Below, one piece after another: positions 7,898 to 17,832 of a stretch of DNA of 64,000 nucleotides. The notes beneath the pieces are model-generated. The model saw only the letters and a program-made list of their open reading frames with translations, was not told the origin of the DNA and did not search any database. The position numbers and the translations under genes are program-made. This stretch comes from DASSNU01 sp035701265 (GTDB taxonomy: Bacteria; Gemmatimonadota; Gemmatimonadetes; Gemmatimonadales; Gemmatimonadaceae), in contig DASSNU010000019.1 in NCBI GenBank assembly GCA_035701265.1, forward strand, positions 1 through 64,000. The letters are read 5' to 3'. How positions within the stretch are numbered: position 1 is the first letter of the stretch; each line of letters starts with the position of its first letter.

Positions 7898-10813
7898 CTA
7901 CCGCGATGCCGGCTCGGCGTACTCCTCCACGGGCGGACAGACACAGACGAGGTTCCGGTCGCCGTAGGCGCTCTCCACGCGACCCACTGCCGGCCAGAAC
8001 TTGAACTCGCGCGTCCACGGAGCGGGGAACGCCGCCCGCTCGCGCGAGTAGGCGTGCGTCCACTCGTCCGCCGCAATGCGTAGCGCCGGGTGCGGCGCTC
8101 CCTTGAGCAGGTTGTCCTCCCGGTTCGCGATGCCGAGCTCCACCTCGCGGATCTCCTCGCGAATGGCGATCAGCGCGTCGCAGAAGCGGTCCAGCTCCTC
8201 CTTCGACTCGCTCTCTGTCGGCTCGATCATCAGCGTGCCCGCCACCGGAAAGGAGACGGTGGGCGCGTGGAAGCCGTAGTCCATGAGCCGCTTGGCAATG
8301 TCCTCCACCTCCACGCCGGCGGAGCTCTTGAACGCGCGCGGATCCACGATGCATTCGTGCGCCACCAGTCCGCTCTGCCCGCGGTAGAGCACGGGGTACT
8401 GCTCGCTCAACCGGTGCGCCACGTAATTCGCGTTCAGAATGGCCACCTTGGTGGCGAGCGTGAGGCCGTCGCCGCCCATGAGATCGATGTACATGAGCGA
8501 GATCGGGAGGATGCTCGCGCTCCCCCACGGTGCGGCCGACACCGCGCCGCTCGCGCCGCCACCCACGGGAACCACCGTGTGTCCCGGAAGGAACGGGACG
8601 AGATGCTGCGCCACGCCGATGGGGCCCATCCCCGGGCCGCCGCCGCCGTGCGGGATGCAGAACGTCTTGTGCAGGTTCAGGTGACAGACGTCGGCGCCGA
8701 TCTCGGCCGGGCGCACGAGTCCGACCATGGCGTTCATGTTGGCGCCGTCCATGTACACCTGTCCGCCCGCATCATGCACGATACGGCAGATGTCGCGGAT
8801 CCCCGCCTCGAACACGCCGTGCGTGGAGGGATACGTCACCATGAGCGCCGCCAGCCGGTCGCGATGCTCGGCCGCGCGCGCGCGCAGGTCGTCGATGTCG
8901 ATGTTGCCATCCGCGTCGGTGCGCACCACCACCACACGCAGGCCGGCCATCACCGCACTGGCGGGATTGGTCCCGTGCGCCGACTGCGGAATGAGACAGA
9001 CGTCGCGCGATCCTTCTCCGCGCGCTTCCTGATAGCGCCGGATCACCAGCAGCCCCGCGTACTCGCCCTGCGAGCCGGCGTTGGGCTGCAGCGAGACGGC
9101 CGCGAAGCCGGTGATCTCGCGCAGCGCGCCCTCCAGCCGCTCGAACAGCGCGCGGTAGCCCTCCGCCCGGTCGGCCGGCGCGAACGGATGAATGCCGCCG
9201 AACTCCGCCCACGTGATCGGCACCATCTCCGCCGTCGCGTTGAGCTTCATCGTGCACGATCCCAGCGGGATCATCGAGTGTGCGAGCGACAGATCGCGAG
9301 ACTCGAGCCGCTTCAGATAGCGGAGCATCTCGGTCTCGGAGTGATACCGGTGGAACACCGGGTGCGTGAGGTACGTGCTCGTCCTGGCGAACGGCGGCGC
9401 GTACTCCGTGTCCACGCGCGCCGCGGCGGCCTCGATCTCCTCGGCCGTGCGCGTCACACCGAACACGGCGAGCAATGCCGATAGGTCGGCGGCGGTGGTC
9501 GTCTCGTCGAGTGCGATCCCCAGCGTGCCGTCGGGGAAGACGCGCAGATCCATCCCGCGGTCGTGCGCCTGCTGCGCCACCCCGTTCACCGAACGCGTAC
9601 CGGCGCGCACGTGCAGCGTGTCGAACGATTCGGCGTCGCCCACGTCGTAGCCGAGCTCGGCGAGCGCGTCCGCCAGCGCGCGCGTGAGGCGGCGAACGCG
9701 AGTGGCGATGCGCCGGAGTCCGTCCGGGCCGTGCCACACCGCGTACATCGCCGCCATCACCGCGAGCAGCACCTGTGCCGTGCAGATGTTGCTCGTTGCC
9801 TTCTCGCGCCGGATGTGCTGCTCGCGCGTCTGGAGCGCCATGCGCAGCGCGGGTCGCCCGTCCGCATCGCGCGAGACGCCGATGATCCGCCCGGGGAGCT
9901 GGCGGCGGTACGCGTCGCGCGTGGCGAAGTAGGCCGCGTGCGGGCCGCCGTACCCGAGCGGCACGCCGAAGCGCTGCGTGTTCCCGACCGCGATGTCCGC
10001 CCCCCACGCGCCGGGAGGCGTCACCAGCGTGAGCGCGAGGAGATCGGCGGCGGCGGTCACCAGCGCCCCGGCCGCATGAGCCCGCTCGCAGAGCGCTCGA
10101 TAGTCGCGCAGTACGCCGTCGGTGGACGGATACTGCACGAGCACACCGAACACGTCGTCCGTGATCTCGAGCGCTTCAGGCTCCTGCACGCGCACGGTGA
10201 TCCCGCGCGCGTCGGCGCGCGTCCGCACCACATCGATGGTCTGCGGGTGACAATCGGCAGCCACGAGGAACGTCTCGCGCCCCTCGCGGCCGGCCACGCC
10301 GTAGCTCATCGACATGGCTTCCGCGGCGGCGGTGGCTTCGTCGAGCAGCGATGCGTTGGCGATCTCGAGCCCGGTGAGGTCCATCACCATCGTCTGGTAC
10401 GTGAGCAGCGCCTCCAGACGTCCCTGCGCGATCTCCGCCTGATACGGCGTGTAGGCGGTGTACCATCCCGGATTCTCGAGCACGTTGCGCTGGATCACCG
10501 GCGGCGTGATGGTGCCCGAGTAGCCCATGCCGATGAACGCGCGCGAAGGCTTGTTGCGCCGCGCGAGCGCGCGCACGGCGGCCAGCGCGTCGGCTTCGCT
10601 CAGACCCGGGGGGAGCGCGAGCGCGCCGCGCATGCGGATGGTGGACGGAACGGCCGCGTCGATCAGCGCGTCGAGGCTGTCGTAGCCGAGCGCGGCGAGC
10701 ATCTCGGCGATCGCGGCATCATCGGGTCCTACGTGACGGAATGCGAACGCGTCCGGCGGAAGCGCGGAAGCGGCAGGAGTGGCGCGAGTGGCGCCTTTCG
10801 CGGTGGCGGTCAT
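7898..10813 (-). CDS. gcvP: Glycine dehydrogenase (decarboxylating), full-length P protein
   Basis: PLP enzyme that decarboxylates glycine and passes the aminomethyl group to lipoyl-GcvH. It is a single 971-residue chain, with both halves (GcvPA- and GcvPB-like) fused as in proteobacteria and eukaryotes. The N-terminal block FAFRHVGPDDAAIAEML, the middle FIGMGYSGTITPPVIQRNVLENPGWYTAYTPYQAE and the Schiff-base lysine in HLNLHKTFCIPHGGGGPGMGP (about residue 710) are all present. I prefer the ATG at 10813 (GAGGA just upstream) over the one 14 codons earlier. It converges with gcvH and is divergent from lipM, so P and H proteins have separate promoters. Confidence 0.96.
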   Translation of the reverse strand: MTATAKGATRATPAASALPPDAFAFRHVGPDDAAIAEMLAALGYDSLDALIDAAVPSTIRMRGALALPPGLSEADALAAVRALARRNKPSRAFIGMGYSGTITPPVIQRNVLENPGWYTAYTPYQAEIAQGRLEALLTYQTMVMDLTGLEIANASLLDEATAAAEAMSMSYGVAGREGRETFLVAADCHPQTIDVVRTRADARGITVRVQEPEALEITDDVFGVLVQYPSTDGVLRDYRALCERAHAAGALVTAAADLLALTLVTPPGAWGADIAVGNTQRFGVPLGYGGPHAAYFATRDAYRRQLPGRIIGVSRDADGRPALRMALQTREQHIRREKATSNICTAQVLLAVMAAMYAVWHGPDGLRRIATRVRRLTRALADALAELGYDVGDAESFDTLHVRAGTRSVNGVAQQAHDRGMDLRVFPDGTLGIALDETTTAADLSALLAVFGVTRTAEEIEAAAARVDTEYAPPFARTSTYLTHPVFHRYHSETEMLRYLKRLESRDLSLAHSMIPLGSCTMKLNATAEMVPITWAEFGGIHPFAPADRAEGYRALFERLEGALREITGFAAVSLQPNAGSQGEYAGLLVIRRYQEARGEGSRDVCLIPQSAHGTNPASAVMAGLRVVVVRTDADGNIDIDDLRARAAEHRDRLAALMVTYPSTHGVFEAGIRDICRIVHDAGGQVYMDGANMNAMVGLVRPAEIGADVCHLNLHKTFCIPHGGGGPGMGPIGVAQHLVPFLPGHTVVPVGGGASGAVSAAPWGSASILPISLMYIDLMGGDGLTLATKVAILNANYVAHRLSEQYPVLYRGQSGLVAHECIVDPRAFKSSAGVEVEDIAKRLMDYGFHAPTVSFPVAGTLMIEPTESESKEELDRFCDALIAIREEIREVELGIANREDNLLKGAPHPALRIAADEWTHAYSRERAAFPAPWTREFKFWPAVGRVESAYGDRNLVCVCPPVEEYAEPASR

Positions 10814-11042
10814 CAGGTCCTCGAGCAGGACGCGCGGCGGTGGCGCGGCGCCCACGGTTCACGGCCGGTGGTGACGGGCGCCAGCGACATCGCGGCGCCG
10901 TAGGAAAGCTATCGTCCCCGCCAAGGTGATGTCAGGCGTGACGTCCAGGGGTGCGCATCCCCGGGTGGCGCACTATCGTTGTGTGACCGCCGCGGCGCCG
11001 CTCGCCGCTCCACCCCGCTCGATCCCCGCCCGCTCACGCTGC

Positions 11043-11900
11043 ATGCTCACGGTCTCGCCCGAATCCGCTCCAACAGCCACGCCCGCCCCCACCACCGGCG
11101 CGCGCGCGCTGGTCCGCTGGTGCGTGCTCCGGAGCGAGCCCGCGACGGGCGCCGAGAACATGGCACTGGACGAGGCGCTCATGGCGTACTCGGCGCGCAC
11201 AGGCAGCGGCGTGCTGCGCGTGTACGGGTGGGCGGAGCCCACGCTCTCGCTGGGGCGCCACCAGACGGCGCGGGGGCGCTACGATCTCGAGCGTGCCGCA
11301 GCGCTGGGCGTGCGCTTCGTCCGCCGCCCCACCGGCGGGCGCGCGGTGCTGCACCATCGCGAGATCACCTATGCGGTGGCGGCGCCGGTGGATGCGCTCG
11401 GCACGTTGAGCGAATCGTACCGGTGGATCAATCGTCTCCTTCTCGATGGTTTGGCGCGACTCGGGGTGGACGCACGCGAATCGCGCCAGGCGCTCGGATC
11501 GCGTGTGCGCGCACCGGGCGTGGTGCCGTGCTTTCAGGAGCCCGCCCCCGGAGAGATCGAATCCGGCGGGCACAAGCTCGTGGGGAGCGCGCAACTGCGC
11601 GAGGGAGGGAGCATGCTGCAGCACGGCTCCATTCTGGTGGACGACGACCAGGTCCTGGCCGCAGCCCTCGTGACCTCGCCCCGCGGTACGCCGCCTTCTC
11701 CGCCGCGCGCCGCCACGCTCCGCACGCTGCTCGGACGCGGGCCCACGATCGCGGAAACCACGGACGCGCTCACCACGGCGCTGCGCTACGCCGCGCCGCA
11801 CCTGCCGATCGCCGAGCTCCATCCGGATGCCATGTTGCACGACGACGTGGCGCATCTCCGGAAGAAATTCGCCGACGACGACTGGACGTGGCGCCGGTGA
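11043..11900 (+). CDS. lipM: Octanoyl transferase of the LipM type (lipoate-ligase fold)
   Basis: A biotin/lipoate protein ligase-fold protein of about 285 residues. Markers are AENMALDEALM (near 38-47), RRPTGGRAVLHHREITYAV (near 94-112), CFQEPAPGEIESGGHKLVGSAQ (C163, K178) and MLQHGSIL. The Cys before the binding lysine is the acyl-thioester site of LipM, which moves octanoyl from acyl carrier protein to GcvH; true lipoate ligases lack it in this position. Placement next to gcvP and gcvH supports LipM rather than LplA. The exact start is unsure: the frame is open from 10926, and I take ATG 11043 because the upstream residues are unconserved. The window also carries lipB, an unrelated enzyme for the same reaction. 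Confidence 0.8.
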   Translation: MLTVSPESAPTATPAPTTGARALVRWCVLRSEPATGAENMALDEALMAYSARTGSGVLRVYGWAEPTLSLGRHQTARGRYDLERAAALGVRFVRRPTGGRAVLHHREITYAVAAPVDALGTLSESYRWINRLLLDGLARLGVDARESRQALGSRVRAPGVVPCFQEPAPGEIESGGHKLVGSAQLREGGSMLQHGSILVDDDQVLAAALVTSPRGTPPSPPRAATLRTLLGRGPTIAETTDALTTALRYAAPHLPIAELHPDAMLHDDVAHLRKKFADDDWTWRR

Positions 11901-11986
11901 ACCGCCACTCCCCATCCGCGCCCGCGTGGGCCGGCTCCCCTGCTCGACGTTCCGCGTCGAGCCGCTCACTTCTCCGGTGTGCCACC

Positions 11987-13663
11987 ATGCGTACTCTCCC
12001 GCTCTCTCTCGTCGTCCTGATCGCCGCCGTCGCCTGCCGCGGTTCGGAGCCTGCCGCGACCTCGCGCGACACGGGCGGAACGCTGGTGATCTCCACCGCG
12101 GCCGACGCGGACGTGCTGTTGCCGCCGCTGACGATCACGCTGCAGGGGGCGGAAATCACCGATCAGATCTTCGAGCGGCTGGCGCAGCCCGACTCCACGC
12201 TCAATACCATCGGCGACCGCGGCTACCAACCGGAGCTCGCCGACCGGTGGACGTGGGCAGCCGACTCGCTCTCCATCGCCTTCCACATCCGCCCCGATGC
12301 ACGCTGGCACGACGGTGCGCCGGTCACCGCGCGCGACGTGCGCTTCACGTTCGAGCTGTACCGGAATCCACAGACCGCATCGCCCTCCGCGTCGCTCATC
12401 ACCGACATCGACTCCGTAACGGTCGCCGACACGGCCACCGCCGTGTTCTGGTTCTCGCGCCGGTTCCCCGAGCAGTTCTTCGAGGCCACCTATCAGATGC
12501 GTATCCTTCCCGAGCATCTGATGCGCGACATCAAGCCCTCCGAGCTCGGCGCGTCGCAATTCGCGCGACATCCGATCGGGAGCGGCCCCTTCCGCTTCGC
12601 GCGCTGGGATCAGGGAACGGCCATCGAGCTGGTGGCCGACACCACGCGGACATCCGGACGGGCGCGTCTGAACCGCGTGATCTGGAGCGTCGCTCCCGAC
12701 TACAACACGGCCGTCACGCGGCTCCTGGCGGGCGATGCCGACCTGCTCGAGCTCCTCTTCGCGCCGCAGATCGCCGAGGTGTCCAAGCATCCCGAGCTCA
12801 AGCTGGTGCGCTATCCCTCGCTGCAGTACGGGTTCCTGGCGTTCAACCTGCGCGATCCGGAGCACCCGTCGCGTCCCCATCCGCTGTTCGGCGACCGCGC
12901 GCTGCGCAGGGCGCTGGCCATGGCGGTGGACCGCCAGAGCGGCGTGCGCAACGTCTTCGACACGGTGGGACTGGTGGCACTGGGGCCGCAGGTGCGCGCC
13001 ATCTTGGGCGCGGACACCGTGTTCGCGCAGATCCCGTACGATCCCGCCGCCGCGCGCGCGGCGCTGGACAGCCTGGGCTGGCGCGACGCGAATGGCGACG
13101 GCGTACGCGAGCGCGCAGGACGGCCGCTCCGCTTCAGCATCATCGTGCCGTCATCCAGCGGCGTCCGCCGGCAGTGGGCGGTGTTGCTGCAAGACATGAT
13201 GAAGCAGGTGGGGGCGCAGGTGTCGGTGGAGGAGATGGAGTTCAATACGTTCGTGCAGCGGCAGCAGAGCGGACGCTTCGACGCGGTGCTCGGCGCGTGG
13301 ATTCTCGACCCCAGCGAGTCCACCATCCGCCAGCAGTGGAGCGCCGCAGCATCACGCATGCGAGGGGGCGTCAACTACGGCTCCTACGAGAGTGCGGCCT
13401 TCGATGCGCTGGTGGACAGCGCGGCGCAGCAGATGGACCCCGAGCGCGCGCGCCCCTACTGGCGCCGTGCGTACGAGACGCTGATCGCCGACGCGCCGGC
13501 GGTGTTCCTCTACGAGATCGTGAACGTGGCCGGGATGCACGAGCGCATCCATCCCGTGGGCCTCCGCGCGGACGCGTGGTGGGCCAATCTCGCCGACTGG
13601 TACATCCCGGCGGCGGATCGCATTCCGCGCGACAACCTCCCGCTGTCGGCGTCGGCGCAGTAG
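11987..13663 (+). CDS. ABC transporter substrate-binding lipoprotein, family 5 (peptide type)
   Basis: A 558-residue periplasmic binding protein of the dipeptide/oligopeptide/nickel family (SBP_bac_5). It begins with a short lipoprotein signal ending in AAVAC, so it is anchored by a lipidated Cys at about residue 17. Family blocks include GGTLVISTAAD, LADRWTWAADSLSIAFHIR, ARWHDGAPVTARDVRFTFELY and HPIGSGPFRFARW. It starts a five-gene run with two permeases and two ATPases, each separated by a few bases or overlapping, so one transcript is likely. Substrate is probably di- or oligopeptides; this is inferred from the family and from the POT transporter at the end of the cluster. Confidence 0.92.
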   Translation: MRTLPLSLVVLIAAVACRGSEPAATSRDTGGTLVISTAADADVLLPPLTITLQGAEITDQIFERLAQPDSTLNTIGDRGYQPELADRWTWAADSLSIAFHIRPDARWHDGAPVTARDVRFTFELYRNPQTASPSASLITDIDSVTVADTATAVFWFSRRFPEQFFEATYQMRILPEHLMRDIKPSELGASQFARHPIGSGPFRFARWDQGTAIELVADTTRTSGRARLNRVIWSVAPDYNTAVTRLLAGDADLLELLFAPQIAEVSKHPELKLVRYPSLQYGFLAFNLRDPEHPSRPHPLFGDRALRRALAMAVDRQSGVRNVFDTVGLVALGPQVRAILGADTVFAQIPYDPAAARAALDSLGWRDANGDGVRERAGRPLRFSIIVPSSSGVRRQWAVLLQDMMKQVGAQVSVEEMEFNTFVQRQQSGRFDAVLGAWILDPSESTIRQQWSAAASRMRGGVNYGSYESAAFDALVDSAAQQMDPERARPYWRRAYETLIADAPAVFLYEIVNVAGMHERIHPVGLRADAWWANLADWYIPAADRIPRDNLPLSASAQ

Positions 13664-13668
13664 CGCGC

Positions 13669-14640
13669 ATGCGGCGGCTGATCGTTCGCCGTGCGCTCAC
13701 CGGGGTCGTGATGGTCTTCGTCGTCGCGACCCTGGCGTTCGTCCTCCTGCACCTGGCCCCCGGCGATCCGCTGGCCGTCACGCTCGACCGCCCGTACGTC
13801 ACCCCCGCCGTGCGCGCGGCGTGGCGACACACGTACGGACTCGATCGCCCGCTCGGCGCGCAGTACCTGCTCTATCTGCGCGACCTTGCGCGGGGCGACC
13901 TGGGATATTCGTTCTCGCTGCGCCGCCCCGTCGCGGCCGCGCTCGCCGTCGCGCTCCCCCGCACACTGCTGCTCATGTCGCTGGCGCTCGCCGTGAGCTT
14001 CGTGGGCGGCGTGGCCGTCGGGCTCTTCCAGGCGCGCCGCCACGGATCACCCGCCGATCACGCCGCGGGAGGCGTGATGCTCGCGTTCTACTCGGTGCCG
14101 GACTTCTGGCTGGCGATCATCATGATGCTCGTCTTCGCCTACTGGCTGCCGTTCTTCCCAACCTCCGGGATGGTGGATCCGGTGATCCATCCCTATCTGG
14201 GATTCTGGGGACGGATGCGCGATCTCGGCACGCACCTCGTTCTCCCCGTCGCCACGCTCGCGCTGCTCAGCGCGGCCGCCATCTCGCGCTTTCAGCGCGC
14301 GGCAGCGCTCGACGTGAGCCGGCAGGACTACGTGCGCACCGCGCGCGCGAAGGGCGTCCCGGAGCGCAGCGTGTTCCTGCGGCACATCCTGCGCAACGCG
14401 CTGCTCCCCGTCATCACGCTGCTCGGACTCGCCTTCCCCGCCCTGCTCGGCGGATCGGTGTTCGTGGAGCAGGTGTTCGCCTGGCCGGGAATGGGCTACC
14501 TGACCGTGAACGCGGTAGCCGCGCGCGACTATCCGCTCGTCACCGCCGTAGTGGTGGTGGGAAGCGCGCTCGTCGTGGTCGGCAACCTGCTTGCCGATCT
14601 GCTGTACGCGTGGGTGGACCCGCGCCTCCGGACGAGCTGA
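13669..14640 (+). CDS. Peptide ABC transporter permease (DppB-like)
   Basis: Inner-membrane channel subunit of 323 residues. It opens with the usual RRALTGVVMVFVVATLAFVLLHLAPGDPL membrane-entry segment, has the large periplasmic loop between helices 1 and 2, and carries the EAA loop that docks the ATPase (YVRTARAKGVPERSVFLRHILRNALLPVI, near 221-250). About six membrane helices are expected. It begins five bases after the binding-protein gene and ends one base before the second permease. Family and length agree with DppB/OppB proteins. Confidence 0.94.
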   Translation: MRRLIVRRALTGVVMVFVVATLAFVLLHLAPGDPLAVTLDRPYVTPAVRAAWRHTYGLDRPLGAQYLLYLRDLARGDLGYSFSLRRPVAAALAVALPRTLLLMSLALAVSFVGGVAVGLFQARRHGSPADHAAGGVMLAFYSVPDFWLAIIMMLVFAYWLPFFPTSGMVDPVIHPYLGFWGRMRDLGTHLVLPVATLALLSAAAISRFQRAAALDVSRQDYVRTARAKGVPERSVFLRHILRNALLPVITLLGLAFPALLGGSVFVEQVFAWPGMGYLTVNAVAARDYPLVTAVVVVGSALVVVGNLLADLLYAWVDPRLRTS

Positions 14641-14641
14641 C

Positions 14642-15583
14642 GTGCTGCTCGTACGATGGAGCATCGCTCTGCTCCTCGCGGCCGTGCCGGCGTACCTGGT
14701 GGGGCACGCGCCGCTTCCGCGCCGGTGGCGTGACGCGCCGGCCGGTGCCGCCATCGTGCGTTTCCGGAGCAACGCCGTGGCGCGCGTGGCGCTGCAGCTC
14801 CTCATTCTCGTGGTGGTCGTCACGGTCCTCGCATCCTGGCTCGCACCGTACGACCCCGCGGCGCAACCGGACATCGTCGCCCTGGCCGGGCGCCCGCCGT
14901 CGCTCGCGCACCCCTTCGGCACGGACAGCTACAGCCGCGATCTCCTCAGCCGCTGTCTGTACGGCGCGCGCGTGTCGCTGTCGGTGGCGGCGCTCGCCAC
15001 GCTCCTCTCCGTGACGGTGGGGACGGTGTACGGCGCCATTGCCGGTTTCTACGGCGGACGGTTGGACGACGCGATGATGCGCGGCATCGACGTGGCGCTC
15101 TCGATTCCGCGCATCCTGCTGCTCATTGCCGTCGTCGCCCTCTGGGGACAGATCCGCCTCCCCTTCCTGATCGCGCTCATCGGCTTCACCGGATGGTTCG
15201 GCACCAGCCGCATCGTGCGCGCCGCCGTGCTCGCGCTGCGTGAGCGCGAGCTCGTAACCGCCGCGCGCGCGCTCGGCGCCTCCGACCGGCGCATCCTCTG
15301 GCGCCACGTGGCACCCAACGTCGCATCGCCCGTGATCGTCTCCGCCACACTCGGCCTGGGAAGCGTGATCGTGCTCGAGGCCGGGCTGTCGTACCTGGGG
15401 CTCGGCGTCCCCGAGCCGCTGGCCAGCTGGGGGAGCATCATCCGCGACGGCCGGGATCAGGTGGCGTCGCTCTGGTGGATCGCGCTCTTTCCGGGGTTGG
15501 CCATCATGGTCACGGTGATGGCGTTCAACATCGTGGGCGACGCCTTGCGCGACGCGTTGGACCCTGAGCAGGTTCTGCGGTGA
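14642..15583 (+). CDS. Peptide ABC transporter permease (DppC-like)
   Basis: Second channel subunit, 313 residues, GTG start. It carries the DppC signature HPFGTDSYSRDLLSRCLYGARVSLSVA, the EAA loop (ELVTAARALGASDRRILWRHVAPN) and the terminal SYLGLGVPEPLASWGSII. There is an unusually long hydrophobic lead (first helix at about 5-22, then RFRSNAVARVALQLLILVVVV), so it may have one extra N-terminal membrane segment compared with the family norm. Its stop overlaps the start of the first ATPase gene, so translation is coupled. Confidence 0.93.
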   Translation: MLLVRWSIALLLAAVPAYLVGHAPLPRRWRDAPAGAAIVRFRSNAVARVALQLLILVVVVTVLASWLAPYDPAAQPDIVALAGRPPSLAHPFGTDSYSRDLLSRCLYGARVSLSVAALATLLSVTVGTVYGAIAGFYGGRLDDAMMRGIDVALSIPRILLLIAVVALWGQIRLPFLIALIGFTGWFGTSRIVRAAVLALRERELVTAARALGASDRRILWRHVAPNVASPVIVSATLGLGSVIVLEAGLSYLGLGVPEPLASWGSIIRDGRDQVASLWWIALFPGLAIMVTVMAFNIVGDALRDALDPEQVLR

Positions 15584-16659
15584 TGTCCCCGCCCTCCTCC
15601 CCACCCACCCAGCCGACACCACCGCCTGGCGCGCCGCTGCTCCGCGTGCGCGATCTGCGGACCACCTTCCGGACCGCCGCCGGCCTCGCGCTCGCCGTCG
15701 ATGGCGTGTCGTTCGACATCGCGGCGCACGAAACGGTGGGGCTTGTGGGAGAGTCGGGGTGCGGCAAGTCGGTGACGTCGCTCTCCATCCTGCGGCTCAT
15801 CCAGCCACCCGGGCGCATCGAAGCGGGGAGCGAGATCGCTTTCGAGGGACGCCACCTCTTGGCGCTCTCCGAGAGCGAGATGCGCGCCATTCGCGGCGAT
15901 CGGATCGCGATGATCTTCCAGGAACCGATGACCGCGCTCAATCCGGTGTTCACCGTGGGCGACCAGATCGCCGAGGTGGCTCGCGTACACTCTGACGTCT
16001 CGCGCGCCGAGGCGTGGGAGCGTGCGGTCGAGATGCTGCGCGTCACCGGAATCCCCGATCCCGCGGCGCGCGCGCGGCAGTACCCGCATCAGCTTTCCGG
16101 TGGACAGCGGCAGCGGGTGATGATCGCGATGGCGCTCATGATGCGCCCCGCCCTCCTCATCGCCGACGAGCCCACCACGGCGCTCGACGTCACGATCCAG
16201 GCGCAGATCCTCGAGCTCCTGCGCGCGCTGCAGGATCAGGTCGGGATGTCGATCCTGCTCATCACGCACGACCTCGGCGTGATTGCCGAGACCGCGCAGC
16301 GCGTGCTCGTGATGTACGCCGGGCAGGTGGTGGAGGAGGCGCCGGTGCGCACGCTCTTCGCGGCAGCGCACCATCCATACACGGAAGGATTGATGCGCGC
16401 CATGCCGCGGCTGGGGGAGCGGCGCGAGCGGCTGGCGGTGATCCCCGGCACCGTCCCTCCACCCACGCGGTGGCCGTCCGGGTGCCGCTTTCACGACCGC
16501 TGCCCCTTCGCGTGGGAGCGGTGCGTCACCGAGCCGCCGCCGCTCTATCAAATTGGCGACGGGCACGTCTCCCGCTGCCATCTGGCGGACGAGCCGGCCC
16601 GCCGCACTACACCGCACGAGCCGTGGACGGAGAGCGGACGCGCCGGAGTGCCGGCGTGA
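15583..16659 (+). CDS. Peptide ABC transporter ATP-binding protein (DppD-like)
   Basis: One of two ATPase subunits powering the peptide transporter, 358 residues. Walker A is GESGCGKS (near 57-64), the Q loop MIFQEPMTALNP, the ABC signature LSGGQRQRVMIAMAL, Walker B LLIADEPTTALDVTIQ and the switch His in LLITHDLGV. The C-terminal oligopeptide/dipeptide extension has the Cys-rich GCRFHDRCPFAWERC motif, thought in this family to hold an iron-sulfur cluster. ATG 15583 overlaps the previous stop; a GTG three bases earlier is also possible. Confidence 0.95.
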   Translation: MSPPSSPPTQPTPPPGAPLLRVRDLRTTFRTAAGLALAVDGVSFDIAAHETVGLVGESGCGKSVTSLSILRLIQPPGRIEAGSEIAFEGRHLLALSESEMRAIRGDRIAMIFQEPMTALNPVFTVGDQIAEVARVHSDVSRAEAWERAVEMLRVTGIPDPAARARQYPHQLSGGQRQRVMIAMALMMRPALLIADEPTTALDVTIQAQILELLRALQDQVGMSILLITHDLGVIAETAQRVLVMYAGQVVEEAPVRTLFAAAHHPYTEGLMRAMPRLGERRERLAVIPGTVPPPTRWPSGCRFHDRCPFAWERCVTEPPPLYQIGDGHVSRCHLADEPARRTTPHEPWTESGRAGVPA

Positions 16660-17813
16660 GCGCCGCACCCGAGAAACGCGGCACCGCGACCATGCCGCCA
16701 CGCGCGGCCGACGCTCCTGACGATGGCGCGGTGCGACCGGCGGCAGGCGCGCCACTGCTGGAGGTGCACGAGCTGCGGAAATGGTTTCCCGTGCGGCGCG
16801 GCCTTCTACGGCGCACCGTGGGACAGGTGCGGGCCGTGGACGGCGTCTCCTTCACTGTGTATGCCGGCGAAACGCTGGGGCTGGTGGGCGAATCGGGGTG
16901 CGGAAAGACGACCACCGGACGCGCGATCCTCCGTCTCATCGAGCCCACGTCCGGCACGGTGCGTTTCGACGGTGTGGACCTCCTCGCGCTTCCTCCCGCG
17001 GAATTGCGCGCGCTGCGGCGCCGGATGCAGATCGTCTTCCAGGACCCCTTCAGCTCGCTCAACCCGCGCATGACGGTGGGTGCGATCGTGCGCGAGGGAC
17101 TCACGATTCATCGTCTCGCTCAGGGCGCGGCCGCCGATCAGCGCGTGCGCCAGTTGTTGGAGGAGGTGGGGCTGCGCCCGGAATACGCGTCGCGCTACCC
17201 GCACGAGTTCTCGGGCGGGCAGCGCCAACGCATCGGCATCGCGCGCGCACTCGCCGTGGAGCCCGCCTTCGTCGTCTGCGACGAGCCGGTGTCGGCGCTC
17301 GACGTGTCGGTGCAGGCGCAGGTGATCAACCTCCTGCGCGATCTGCAGCGCGCGCGCGGTCTGGCCTATCTGTTCATTGCCCACGATCTGTCCGTGGTGG
17401 AACACATCGCGGATCGCGTGGCGGTGATGTACCTTGGGCGGATCGTCGAGCTGGCGGCTGCGGCGGATCTCTATCGTGAACCGCTCATGCCGTACACGCA
17501 GGCGTTGCTCTCGGCCGTCCCCGTGCCGGATCCGGATGGACGGCGGAAGCGCATCGTGCTGGGGGGCGACGTGCCGTCACCGGCGAACGTTCCACCCGGC
17601 TGTCCCTTTCACCCGCGTTGCCAGCACCCCGCCAGGGATGCGGCGTGCACGCGCATCGTGCCGCCGCTGGAAGAGAAGGAGCCTGGACACCTGGTGGCGT
17701 GTATCAAGCAGCCGCCCACGTCCGTTTCGTGGGAGGCACAGCAGGAAGCGGGCGGCACCGCTCCGCCCCGCCGCTATCTCCCGCTCGCGCCGTCGACGCA
17801 CGCGCACGACTGA
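16656..17813 (+). CDS. Peptide ABC transporter ATP-binding protein (DppF-like)
   Basis: Second ATPase subunit, 385 residues. It starts with a GTG in a GTGA overlap with the preceding stop; an ATG 12 codons on is the alternative. Walker A GESGCGKT, Q loop IVFQDPFSSLNPRM, signature FSGGQRQRIGIARAL, Walker B FVVCDEPVSALDVSVQ and the switch His in FIAHDLSVVEH are intact. The C-terminal extension has GCPFHPRCQHPARDAAC, the same family Cys motif as its partner. The roughly 35 leading residues and the last 45 or so are low-complexity and probably disordered. Confidence 0.95.
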   Translation: MSAAPEKRGTATMPPRAADAPDDGAVRPAAGAPLLEVHELRKWFPVRRGLLRRTVGQVRAVDGVSFTVYAGETLGLVGESGCGKTTTGRAILRLIEPTSGTVRFDGVDLLALPPAELRALRRRMQIVFQDPFSSLNPRMTVGAIVREGLTIHRLAQGAAADQRVRQLLEEVGLRPEYASRYPHEFSGGQRQRIGIARALAVEPAFVVCDEPVSALDVSVQAQVINLLRDLQRARGLAYLFIAHDLSVVEHIADRVAVMYLGRIVELAAAADLYREPLMPYTQALLSAVPVPDPDGRRKRIVLGGDVPSPANVPPGCPFHPRCQHPARDAACTRIVPPLEEKEPGHLVACIKQPPTSVSWEAQQEAGGTAPPRRYLPLAPSTHAHD

Positions 17814-17832
17814 CCCCTAGCCCAACACCACC

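Noticed and set aside
8090..9484. Open frame of 464 codons antisense to gcvP
   Set aside because: Shadow ORF; gcvP is unambiguous on the other strand.
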